Shown: one piece after another, positions 1 through 6,538 of the stretch | How positions within the stretch are numbered: position 1 is the stretch's first letter | How the letters are laid out: each line of letters starts with the position of its first letter | NCBI GenBank assembly: GCA_964577195.1 | Contig: CAZNYF010000066.1 | Coordinates: forward strand, 1-15,363 | DNA length: 15,363 nt | Direction: 5' to 3' | DNA from: HyVt-560 sp964577195 | GTDB lineage: Bacteria; Pseudomonadota; Gammaproteobacteria; UWMA-0217 | Translations under genes and position numbers: made by a program | Notes under the pieces: generated by a model | What the model was told of the DNA's origin: nothing | The model's input: only the letters and a program-made list of their open reading frames with translations | Database searches by the model: none

Positions 1-592
1 CAAGGTTTGCGAATATATCGGCATGATCAAATTCAAGGTTATTAATGATCAGTGTTTCCGGATGGTAATGGACAAACTTAGAACGCTTATCAAAAAATGC
101 CGTGTCATATTCATCCGCTTCAATCACAAACCAGGGAGATTTGCCGAGTCGGGCGGAGACAGCAAAATTCTCTGGCACCCCACCGATGAGAAATCCGGGC
201 TGCAAACCTGCATATTCCAAAACCCACGCCAGCATACTCGCCGTGGTGGTTTTACCATGCGTACCGGAAACCGCCAGCACTCGACGGTTCTTGAGTACAT
301 TTTTGTACAGCCATTGCGGTGCGGAGGTGTAGCTGATTCGATCATTCAGCATTTGCTCAACAATCGGCATACCGCGCGACATAATATTGCCAACCACCAA
401 CTGATCAAAATCAGTATCCAGCTGAGTCAGCTCAAAACCATCCTCAAAAACGATTCCAGCCTGAGCCAGCTGATCACTCATCGGTGGATACACTGCACGA
501 TCAGAACCGCTAACGGTATGTCCAGCAGCCTGAGCAATCTGAGCCATTCCACCCATAAAGGTGCCAGCAATACCGAGGATATGAAGATGCAT
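1..592 (-). CDS. mpl: UDP-N-acetylmuramate:L-Ala-gamma-D-Glu-meso-DAP ligase Mpl (N-terminal part)
   Basis: The gene is cut by the left window edge; about 197 N-terminal codons are present, where the family is usually about 450 residues. Mpl reattaches the recycled murein tripeptide to UDP-MurNAc in the cytoplasm and so recovers cell wall material. The protein begins MHLHILGIAGTFMGG, the Rossmann-like first domain of Mur ligases, which differs from MurC (ICGTFMGG-type start typical of Mpl). The ATP-binding P-loop GTHGKTTT lies at about residues 110-117 (plus-strand bases about 244-264). The stretch EADEYDTAFFDKRSKF, a hallmark of the Mpl/MurC central domain, follows near residue 160. The start is the ATG read at 592-590; no good Shine-Dalgarno sequence is visible before it. 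The gene is divergent from gnnA-lpxB. Confidence 0.93.
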   Translation of the reverse strand, partial: MHLHILGIAGTFMGGMAQIAQAAGHTVSGSDRAVYPPMSDQLAQAGIVFEDGFELTQLDTDFDQLVVGNIMSRGMPIVEQMLNDRISYTSAPQWLYKNVLKNRRVLAVSGTHGKTTTASMLAWVLEYAGLQPGFLIGGVPENFAVSARLGKSPWFVIEADEYDTAFFDKRSKFVHYHPETLIINNLEFDHADIFANL

Positions 593-767
593 GAAAATCA
601 GCAATTAAAAATAAAGATAGTACCAGACGCACGGATGAATTCCGTTACGCCTTAAGCGCTAAGGTAAAAGTTTGGGACTCATGGATGGAGGAAATACTGG
701 GAGCGTCGGGAACAGCGAGCTGTTTTAAACAATCTGAGAGGCCGTTAATCAATAAGCCGTTACGCTC

Positions 768-908
768 TTAGCGGCGCGGTTCCTGAATCGGAATTTCGGC
801 ATTAGAGGATTTAGGACTATCAGCAGCGGGTACAAAATAGTTGAACAAACCGAACAACAACATTGATACTAAAACGGCAAATATGGGTTCATGGGTTCTA
901 TGATTCAT
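768..908 (-). CDS. small single-span membrane protein, 46 residues, function unknown
   Basis: An ATG at 908-906 opens 46 codons ending at TAA (770-768). The peptide starts MNHRTHEPIF and continues with a hydrophobic stretch of about 18 residues (roughly residues 9-26, FAVLVSMLLFGLFNYFV). A short polar tail containing Ser, Pro and Lys ends in EPRR. This looks like one transmembrane helix or an uncleaved signal anchor. An AGGA sequence lies about 11 bases before the ATG. The ORF is on the same strand as mpl and 175 bp upstream of it. I recognise no family. The clear hydrophobic core with a charged end argues for a real gene, but its small size leaves this uncertain. Confidence 0.45.
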   Translation of the reverse strand: MNHRTHEPIFAVLVSMLLFGLFNYFVPAADSPKSSNAEIPIQEPRR

Positions 909-1179
909 GATCTCAAATTCCTGGATTTCTTGTACTAGGCTCTAAAAATTCCATGCATCCTACCGATCCGTGGCAGAGACGCATGAACGTCTCAGTTCTT
1001 CCCTGTAGCTCCCATTCAATGAATGAAAGTAAGACTTTATCCTTTGACTACAAATGAATCCTAGTGATTCGGCTAACCCTCCGCTATCGGGGGATCCCTG
1101 AATTAATCCTGATAATCTGTGGCTGGTTGTAAGCAGCAATCCAAGATAGACTCCCATTCAATAGTCATCAGGAGCCCCC
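909..1179. other. divergent intergenic region between the small ORF and gnnA-like gene
   Basis: No convincing gene is visible in these 271 bases. They hold a perfect 6-bp hairpin (GAGACG at 976-981, CGTCTC at 988-993), a second GC-rich hairpin near 1079-1093 (CCTCCG, loop CTAT, CGGGGG), and a 12-bp direct repeat CTCCCATTCAAT at 1009-1020 and 1151-1162. The promoters of the rightward lipid A genes and the leftward small gene should lie here, but I see no clear -35/-10 pair. Confidence 0.4.
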
Positions 1180-2133
1180 ATGAGCATTCGTTGTGCCGTT
1201 ATCGGCGTCGGTTATCTAGGTAAATTTCATGCACAAAAGTACGCGGCTCTGGAGCATGCCGAACTGGTTGCGGTCGTTGACTCTGATGAAAAAGCCGCAG
1301 CGCAAATTGCCTCGGAGCTAAACTGTAAAGCCGTCACTGACTATCACGAAATTCTCGATCAAATTGACGCCTGTAGCATTGTTGCGCCGACGACTTTGCA
1401 TCACCAGATTGCTTCTGACTGTTTGAGTCACGGTATTCATGTGCTGGTCGAAAAACCGATCACCACGACTGTTGCCGAGGCCGATGAGTTGGTCCATCTC
1501 GCAAAAGCCAACAACTGCGTATTGCAGGTGGGTCATCTGGAACGCTTCAATGCCGCTGTTCTGTTACTGGGAAAACGTATTTACGACGAGCCGCTGTTTA
1601 TTGAATCGCATCGACTCGCGCCTTTTAAACCCCGTGCCACCGATGTCGATGTGGTGCTGGATTTAATGATCCATGATATCGATATTATTCTCGATTTTGT
1701 CAAATCGGAGATTGTCGATATTCACGCTAGTGGAGCATCCGTCTTGTCCGATTCCATCGACATTGCCAACGCCCGACTGGAATTTGCCAACGGCTGCGTC
1801 GCCAATGTGACTGCCAGCCGCGTTAGTCAAAAATCAGAACGAAAAATGCGCTTGTTCCAGAAAAATGCCTACATCGGTATCGACTTCCAGGAAAAAACGG
1901 CTGACGTTTACAACAAGGGCGACGGAGAAATGTTTCCTGGCGTACCCAATATCGAGCAGGAACATCTACAAGGTGGCGAAAGCGATGCTCTCATGGATGA
2001 GATCATAGACTTCCTCCATGCAATCAAAACTGGCAATCCACCCGCTGTCACTGGCGAAGACGGTCGTCGCGCACTGAAAACGGCGATGCAAATCACCGAG
2101 CTGCTCACACAGCCACATTTACTGGGAAAATAA
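1180..2133 (+). CDS. Gfo/Idh/MocA-family NAD(P)-dependent oxidoreductase, GnnA-like
   Basis: This 317-residue protein has the family's N-terminal Rossmann fold with the dinucleotide motif GVGYLG at residues 9-14, and the catalytic-lysine motif EKP at residues 91-93. The C-terminal half is the usual alpha/beta substrate domain. Family members convert a sugar hydroxyl to a ketone using NAD(P). Genes of this family are known beside lpxA/lpxB. In Acidithiobacillus and Leptospira, GnnA oxidises UDP-GlcNAc at C3 and GnnB then transaminates it, giving a 3-amino lipid A precursor. Here lpxB starts one base after the stop, so the two genes are almost certainly co-transcribed and a role in lipid A or outer-envelope sugar chemistry is likely. 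No GnnB-like aminotransferase is in the window. The ATG start has a good AGGAG at 1170-1174, five bases upstream. The exact substrate is inference. Confidence 0.85.
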   Translation: MSIRCAVIGVGYLGKFHAQKYAALEHAELVAVVDSDEKAAAQIASELNCKAVTDYHEILDQIDACSIVAPTTLHHQIASDCLSHGIHVLVEKPITTTVAEADELVHLAKANNCVLQVGHLERFNAAVLLLGKRIYDEPLFIESHRLAPFKPRATDVDVVLDLMIHDIDIILDFVKSEIVDIHASGASVLSDSIDIANARLEFANGCVANVTASRVSQKSERKMRLFQKNAYIGIDFQEKTADVYNKGDGEMFPGVPNIEQEHLQGGESDALMDEIIDFLHAIKTGNPPAVTGEDGRRALKTAMQITELLTQPHLLGK

Positions 2134-2134
2134 A

Positions 2135-3358
2135 GTGTCAGCAAGCGGGGCAACCAGCGCACCACAGGAGATTCACCGCTCGTCGCTCCCAGCATTTTCT
2201 CCATCCCTGGAAGTCCTCATCGCAGCCGGTGAAACCTCTGGAGATATGCATGCCGCACATTTAGTCAGAGCATTAAAAACGCTCATTCCAACACTTAAGG
2301 TCACCGCGATGGGCGGCAGCCATTTACGCGATGCCGGTGCCGACGTCGTTATCGACAACCGAGAACTGGCAGTCGTCGGTCTGGTCGAAGTACTGCGTCA
2401 CTACCCGGTTATCAAGCGCGCACTCGATGCACTAAAGCTGCGCCTAAAAACCCATCCACCCGATTTATTAATTCTTGTTGATTACGTTGAATTTAATTTA
2501 AAACTTGCCGCACATGCAAAACAACTCGGCATTAAAGTACTCTTTTATATCAGCCCGCAAGTCTGGGCTTGGCGACAAGGACGGGTTAAAAAAATCGGCG
2601 AGCGCATTGACATGATGGCCGTGATATTTCCCTTCGAAGTAGAATTTTACGAACGCTACAACGTACCCGTTCGCTACGTTGGAAACCCATTGGTTGGCAA
2701 AGTTAAAGCCAGTAAAAGTCGTGAAGAAAATATTCAGCAATTTAAACTCAATGACGAAAACCCCATTATTGGCATCCAGCCCGGCAGCCGAAAAAGTGAA
2801 ATCTCCAGGCTCTTACCTGTCTTTCAGGAAACCACGCTGGAAATCAAAAAATCACTACCCAACGCGCAATTCATACTCCCCGTCGCCAGCGGTATAGACA
2901 AAGAATATATCCGGGCACAATTACCCGGCAACACTGATATCCGGCTCATCGACAACCAAAGCCCCTACGATGTTATGCAAGTCTGCGATGCGATCTTAAC
3001 CGCTTGTGGCACTGCCACACTGGAAACAGGGTTGATGGGCATACCCATGGCTGTCGCCTATAAAGTATCCAGATTGAGCTACCCCATTCTAAACCGCTTA
3101 ATTAAAATCCCACATGTCGCATTGGTGAATATTGTTGCTGAAAAAGAAGTTGTCAAAGAATTTATACAGCACGATGCCAAACCCACTGCATTAGCAAAAG
3201 AGATCGTTTCTTTGATAGAAGATAAAGACTACAGAGAGCAGATAATTTCAGGATTAAAAACAGTACAACACAAATTAGGAACCGAAGAAGGATCAACGCT
3301 AGTGGCTCAATTAGCGTTCGAAATGCTGGGATCTATTAACACCAATAGAATTACTTAA
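2135..3358 (+). CDS. lpxB: lipid-A-disaccharide synthase LpxB
   Basis: LpxB joins UDP-diacylglucosamine to lipid X, forming the beta-1,6 disaccharide of lipid A at the inner face of the cytoplasmic membrane. The 407-residue product shows family signatures in order: AGETSGDMH at about residues 31-39, VDYVEFNLKLA, YISPQVWAWRQGRVKKI, the GNPLVGKV stretch, QPGSRKSEISRLLP, and TACGTATLETGLMGIP. The start is GTG at 2135, one base after the gnnA-like stop, which suggests translational coupling; the Shine-Dalgarno signal is weak. Compared with typical members (about 380-390 residues), there is a Ser/Pro/Ala-rich N-terminal extension of about 25 residues before the first conserved strand. No other in-frame ATG, GTG or TTG could replace the start. 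The usual partner lpxA is not next to it. Confidence 0.96.
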   Translation: MSASGATSAPQEIHRSSLPAFSPSLEVLIAAGETSGDMHAAHLVRALKTLIPTLKVTAMGGSHLRDAGADVVIDNRELAVVGLVEVLRHYPVIKRALDALKLRLKTHPPDLLILVDYVEFNLKLAAHAKQLGIKVLFYISPQVWAWRQGRVKKIGERIDMMAVIFPFEVEFYERYNVPVRYVGNPLVGKVKASKSREENIQQFKLNDENPIIGIQPGSRKSEISRLLPVFQETTLEIKKSLPNAQFILPVASGIDKEYIRAQLPGNTDIRLIDNQSPYDVMQVCDAILTACGTATLETGLMGIPMAVAYKVSRLSYPILNRLIKIPHVALVNIVAEKEVVKEFIQHDAKPTALAKEIVSLIEDKDYREQIISGLKTVQHKLGTEEGSTLVAQLAFEMLGSINTNRIT

Positions 3359-3592
3359 CGGTAAAATCATTAACCTCCTAAAACTATTAGGACGCCAACC
3401 CTACTCAGCATCACCAATCAATTCTCGGAATTATGGGAAACGCTTGAGACATTTGAACAGGTTTTATTGGTCGCAGCTATTGTGCTGCTCATTTTCTCTC
3501 GAAAAATTATAAATTTACTCAGCCATCAGGATCTATCGTATGGCTACAGATCGGGATTCAGAAAGCTCACTCAATCAGCCACACACTGTGCG

Positions 3593-3979
3593 TTACTTTT
3601 TTATGTATTTCTGCTTATCAGGAATCACTCCTCGAACCCCACCTCTGGGATTATCCATATCACCCTTAAAACGCGGAATCATATGGATGTGAACGTGAGG
3701 TACTGACTGCCCGGCAGACTTACCCACATTGACGCCCATATTGTAACCATCCGGGCTAAATTCCTTATCTATGATGACCTTCATTTCATCGGCCACAGCC
3801 CAGATTGCTGCGCGCTCTTCGGTGCTGACATCAAAATACTCGGCCACATGCCGGTACGGGACAATCAAGCAGTGACCGGGGCTGACCGGGGAAGTGTCAT
3901 AAAGCGCGTATGCCAAATCATTGCCGACGACAAGATCGTAGGTTTTGGTACAAAACGGGCAGCTTGAGTCGTTGGCCAT
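3593..3979 (-). CDS. HIT (histidine triad) family protein, probable nucleotide hydrolase
   Basis: This 128-residue protein has the histidine triad HVHIH at residues 95-99, followed by MIPR, the active site of HIT enzymes that hydrolyse phosphoramidate or AMP-linked nucleotides. An N-terminal CPFC pair (residues 7-10), commonly a zinc site in this family, and the GHCLIVPYRH strand (about residues 35-44) are also present. The length is normal for the family. Translation starts at ATG 3979-3977 with AGGGA upstream in the leftward direction. The gene converges on lpxB and has no co-oriented neighbour close by, so it is probably transcribed alone. Its cellular substrate cannot be read from the sequence. 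Confidence 0.92.
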   Translation of the reverse strand: MANDSSCPFCTKTYDLVVGNDLAYALYDTSPVSPGHCLIVPYRHVAEYFDVSTEERAAIWAVADEMKVIIDKEFSPDGYNMGVNVGKSAGQSVPHVHIHMIPRFKGDMDNPRGGVRGVIPDKQKYIKK

Positions 3980-4159
3980 AGAGTATTCCCTGTATTAGTT
4001 TCGTGAATCATCAGCTTTTATAAACAGTGCTCGATTCAGTTTTATTCGTGTTTTATAGTTTGGCGGGGATGATACTGTAACGCTTTCCATGTTGTCTATT
4101 CCTCTATTCTCCCAAGCCCTCGTCCAGCCTGCTAATGCGGCGTTTCGCTGCCCTACAGG

Positions 4160-4327
4160 ATTATAGGGAATCTCTTAATTCAGAATGAGCATCTTGAGTT
4201 CAGTATTTTCAATAGCTGCGTTACTAAGCAACTGCAATAGTCCCGCTATTACAGTCACTTAGCGCCTTGCTCTTAAAAATCCTGATTCTCAATCTTTCTC
4301 ACCCTGAATTAAGAGATACCCTATAAT
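4160..4327. repeat. MITE-like palindromic repeat element, complete copy
   Basis: The left end (4161-4183, beginning TTATAGGG) and the right end (4304-4326, ending CCCTATAA) are inverted repeats of 23 bp with one mismatch; adding the flanking bases gives 24 bp. The similarity between the arms continues inward at a lower level to a centre at about 4243, where AATAG (4236-4240) and CTATT (4246-4250) flank TCCCG. The whole element can therefore fold into one long imperfect hairpin. It encodes no protein. A 36-bp piece (4181-4216) recurs at the right end of the window with one mismatch, which shows a dispersed family. No obvious target duplication is seen. This looks like a non-autonomous element mobilised by an unknown transposase, or a REP-like repeat. 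Confidence 0.85.
4322..4327 (+). promoter_or_regulatory. candidate -10 box at the right end of the palindromic element
   Basis: A perfect TATAAT spans the element's right boundary, 28 bp before the TTG start of the DUF4279-like gene. No good -35 hexamer is found at the usual distance, so promoter activity is only a suggestion. The mirror-image left end also contains TATAAT reading leftward (4165-4160). Confidence 0.3.
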
Positions 4328-4354
4328 CTCTGCTTTATCGATGGAGAAAACATT

Positions 4355-4771
4355 TTGGCTTCTAATCAAGGTCGGGCTTACTTTGCACTCTCTGGTTATC
4401 ATTTTAATCCTGATGACATCACCCGCATACTCGGCATAGAACCCACCTCGGTTAATGGCGATGGTGCACGCAGCACCATGGATAAACCCGGCATAAGCTC
4501 ATGGGAAATCTCCACCGAAACTTTTATTGATGATGTTGATGTTTATGAGATGACAAGAGAGATCACCAAACAATTGGAACCGGTTAAAGATAAAATCCTG
4601 CAAGTGATTGAAAGCCATAATTTATCACCGCGAATGGGGCTCGTATTGATATTGTCAGTAGATAAAGATGAAGTCAGTCCCGACGTTGGACTTGGCTCCA
4701 GAGCCATTAAATTGCTGGCCGAACTCGGCGCATTTGTGGATGTAGAATATAAACTTTCCGAACGAATTTAA
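4355..4771 (+). CDS. DUF4279-like protein
   Basis: This 138-residue soluble protein has no signal peptide or membrane segment. Its N-terminal pattern (AYFALSGYHFNPDDITRILGIEPT, split here as AYFALSGYHF then NPDDITRILGIEPT) resembles DUF4279 proteins, where a strand is followed by a helix and an L-G-I-x-P-T motif. A SSWEIST stretch (about residues 47-53) and a C-terminal strand-helix portion (GLVLILSV, then LLAELGAFVDVEYKL) also fit. The function of the family is unknown. The start is TTG at 4355, chosen because GGAGA (4343-4347) sits seven bases upstream and the nearby ATG at 4341 is out of frame. Only 20 bp separate it from gmk, so the two probably form an operon. Family assignment is from memory of the motif. 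Confidence 0.75.
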   Translation: MASNQGRAYFALSGYHFNPDDITRILGIEPTSVNGDGARSTMDKPGISSWEISTETFIDDVDVYEMTREITKQLEPVKDKILQVIESHNLSPRMGLVLILSVDKDEVSPDVGLGSRAIKLLAELGAFVDVEYKLSERI

Positions 4772-4791
4772 ATTTAAGCGGAGCTAGCTAA

Positions 4792-5397
4792 GTGAATAAA
4801 GGACTATTAATTATCGTCTCTGCACCTTCTGGCGCAGGCAAAACCAGCTTAATAGAAAAACTGCTGCCTGCTATGGATGATATCGAAGTGGCGATTTCTC
4901 ACACCACCCGCAATCAACGCCCCGGCGAAATTTCTGGCGGCCATTATTATTTTGTCGATAAGCCAACCTTTCAAAACCACATCGACAACGGCGACTTTCT
5001 AGAATATGCAGAAGTCTTCGACAATTATTACGGCACCTCCAAAAACACAGTGGATGCACTCCTCGCCAAAGGCAAAAATGTCATCCTGGAAATCGACTGG
5101 CAAGGCGCCAGAACCATTAGAAAATCTGCCCCCGATGCCATTAGCATATTCATACTCCCCCCTTCAGAAGCAGCCTTGGAACAACGCTTAAAAGATAGAG
5201 CACAGGACAGTGAAGCTGTTATTGCCAAACGGCTAGAGGCCGCACGTAGCGACATGAGTCACTATGATGAATATCAATACACCGTTATCAATGATGATTT
5301 TGAAATTGCGCTGCAAGACTTAAAATCAATCATACGTGCAGAAAATTTAAAGCCAACCCAGCAGAAGACAGAACTGAAAAAAGTATTCGGCAGTTAA
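4792..5397 (+). CDS. gmk: guanylate kinase
   Basis: Guanylate kinase phosphorylates GMP to GDP with ATP in the cytoplasm and is needed for GTP, dGTP and signalling nucleotides. The 201-residue product has the P-loop SAPSGAGKTS at residues 10-19, the GMP-binding region SHTTRNQRPGEISGGHYYFV, the LEYAEVFDNYYGTSK stretch, and LEIDWQGARTIRK. The length is normal for the family. The start is GTG at 4792, with GGAG at 4780-4783 eight bases upstream. In many gammaproteobacteria gmk sits beside rpoZ or yicC; neither is here, and the upstream partner is the DUF4279-like gene. Confidence 0.97.
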   Translation: MNKGLLIIVSAPSGAGKTSLIEKLLPAMDDIEVAISHTTRNQRPGEISGGHYYFVDKPTFQNHIDNGDFLEYAEVFDNYYGTSKNTVDALLAKGKNVILEIDWQGARTIRKSAPDAISIFILPPSEAALEQRLKDRAQDSEAVIAKRLEAARSDMSHYDEYQYTVINDDFEIALQDLKSIIRAENLKPTQQKTELKKVFGS

Positions 5398-5472
5398 TCT
5401 GCCAGATTAAACCTAGAAAATCAGTTGGGCGCGAAACAGATGCGTAAGACATTGGTGTATCAGGTAAATCAG

Positions 5473-5489
5473 AAAAACTCGTAGTTTTT
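5473..5489 (+). terminator. weak AT-rich hairpin downstream of gmk
   Basis: AAAAACT (5473-5479) and AGTTTTT (5483-5489) form a perfect 7-bp inverted repeat with a 3-base loop. It ends in five T residues about 76 bp after the gmk stop. The stem is AT-rich, so its value as a terminator is doubtful. Confidence 0.3.
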
Positions 5490-5490
5490 G

Positions 5491-5681
5491 CCATGGATGG
5501 CATATATGCAGGGAATGCAGGAGCAATTCCCTGTCACCTTGCTGGTTTTGTGCAGGGATGCACTTATTTTGCGGGTGCAGGAGCACAGGAGCATGATGAG
5601 AAATTTTTCTGATTTGCTTGGTGCATCTCGCTCTTTTGCATCCTGCAATCGCTGCATTAGTGCATCCTTGCACGTCATGGA
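5491..5681. repeat. GCA-rich imperfect inverted-repeat structure in a gene-free stretch
   Basis: The 389 bp between gmk and the rhodanese gene contain no convincing gene. Within them, 5509-5533 is a perfect hairpin (CAGGGAAT, 9-base loop, ATTCCCTG). Separately, 5551-5600 read rightward resembles 5672-5625 read leftward (both begin TGCA-R-GGATGCACT and share TGCAGGA further in), making an imperfect inverted repeat of about 120 bp. The words GCAGG and TGCA recur, and CCATGG (5491-5496) and TCATGG near 5675 mark the outer edges. Both strands give long ORFs here, but the two putative peptides resemble each other only because the DNA is palindromic. The structure shares no obvious sequence with the 4160-4327 element. 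Confidence 0.6.
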
Positions 5682-5786
5682 TTGCGTAGCCTTTCGTGAT
5701 CCAACTGATTTTTCTAGGTTAAAACCAAAGCGCGAAATTCAATGTATGATTTCCGTTCCTCCAAGCTAACAAAAAAGTTACCCGCG

Positions 5787-6416
5787 ATGAGAATAACCAC
5801 TTCGTTTTTACTAATAGCCGCCATCGGCTGGTCAATACCTGCTTTTACCGAAGAAACACAGAGCAAAAAAGTACTGATCACTAAAGGCCTGTTCGATGTT
5901 GAAGTCATGCACAAAGGCAAGCAAGTAAAGATCCTGCGCAATCAGAATCACGACAATAAGATTCACACACTTTTTCAGCGTACGGGGCAAGGCAAGATTC
6001 AACCAATGCATCCCTTTGCCCCTCATGCGGTGGAAACAATTGGAGAGCTGGAATTATTAGACTACCTCAAGCAACAGGGTAGCGATGAGAATATTCTAGT
6101 CATTGATTCACGCACCGCTAGCTGGGTAAAACGTGGCACCATTCCAGGCTCTATTAATATTCCTTTTACCGCCTTCAAGGATGAAAGCAATGCTATCGAA
6201 ATTATGGAAGACCAATTTGGCGTCACTCCGGGAGCCGCATTAAAGTTTGGGGGTGCAAAAACGCTGGTAATGTATTGCAACGGAAACTGGTGCCCTCAAT
6301 CCCCCATTGCCATTAAAAAGCTACTCGCGTTTGGTTATCCTGCTGCAAAAATAAAATACTTCCGTGGCGGCATGCAAAGCTGGCATGCTCTGGGGCTCAC
6401 CGTAGTCGACCCTTAA
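5787..6416 (+). CDS. exported rhodanese-domain protein
   Basis: The product (209 residues from the chosen ATG) starts with a signal peptide, MRITTSFLLIAAIGW and on to PAF, so it should act in the periplasm. A rhodanese domain follows: VIDSRTASWVKRGTIPGSINIPF, then the active loop YCNGNWCPQS with Cys164 and Cys169, then FRGGMQSW near the C terminus. Rhodaneses carry sulfur as a Cys persulfide; the CNGxWCxQS form is common in exported rhodaneses of proteobacteria. The roughly 70 residues between signal and domain match nothing I know. An in-frame upstream ATG at 5742 would add 15 residues before the signal sequence. I prefer 5787 for its canonical n-region, although neither start has a clear ribosome binding site. 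The gene stands alone between repeat-rich DNA and a convergent gene. A link to the apr genes is possible but unproven. Confidence 0.85.
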   Translation: MRITTSFLLIAAIGWSIPAFTEETQSKKVLITKGLFDVEVMHKGKQVKILRNQNHDNKIHTLFQRTGQGKIQPMHPFAPHAVETIGELELLDYLKQQGSDENILVIDSRTASWVKRGTIPGSINIPFTAFKDESNAIEIMEDQFGVTPGAALKFGGAKTLVMYCNGNWCPQSPIAIKKLLAFGYPAAKIKYFRGGMQSWHALGLTVVDP

Positions 6417-6492
6417 CCTCTGCTGTACCATTACAAAAACCAGACTATTATTTAAGGTGTCATCGCTAAAAAAGCGTTCTCGTCGGAGTGGC

Positions 6493-6516
6493 CATCAGTC
6501 AGCCGGTCTGCTGATG
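6493..6516. other. hairpin between convergent genes
   Basis: CATCAG-T-CAG (6493-6502) and CTG-CTGATG (6508-6516) form a stem with one bulged base and a CCGGT loop. It lies between the convergent rhodanese and lipoprotein genes. There is no T run on either side, so it is not a typical Rho-independent terminator. Confidence 0.35.
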
Positions 6517-6538
6517 CGGATATTAGAGAACTTTCGTT

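Noticed and set aside
23..655. 210-codon plus-strand ORF at the left edge
   Set aside because: It is antisense to mpl, whose Mur ligase motifs are unmistakable.
1096..1115. Possible decayed end of the 4160-4327 element (shared CCCTGAATTAA followed by ATAATCT)
   Set aside because: Only an 11-bp exact match and a loose continuation are seen. The inner sequence of the element is not recognisable, so chance is likely.
960..1157. 65-codon minus-strand ORF upstream of the GnnA-like gene
   Set aside because: It has low-complexity composition, no ribosome binding site, no recognisable motif, and lies across hairpins in a promoter-like region.
3377..3391. Short CCTAA/TTAGG hairpin after lpxB
   Set aside because: The stem is only 5 bp and has no T run, which is too weak to call a terminator.
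3374..3706. Plus-strand open frame between lpxB and the HIT gene with one hydrophobic stretch (TTG start possible at 3467)
   Set aside because: It has no ATG and no good ribosome binding site, and its second half is antisense to the HIT gene. The hydrophobic part could be chance or a remnant.
5469..5769. Overlapping ORFs of 69-93 codons on both strands
   Set aside because: They arise from the palindromic GCA-rich repeat. The peptides mirror each other, have no clear ribosome binding sites and resemble no protein family I know.
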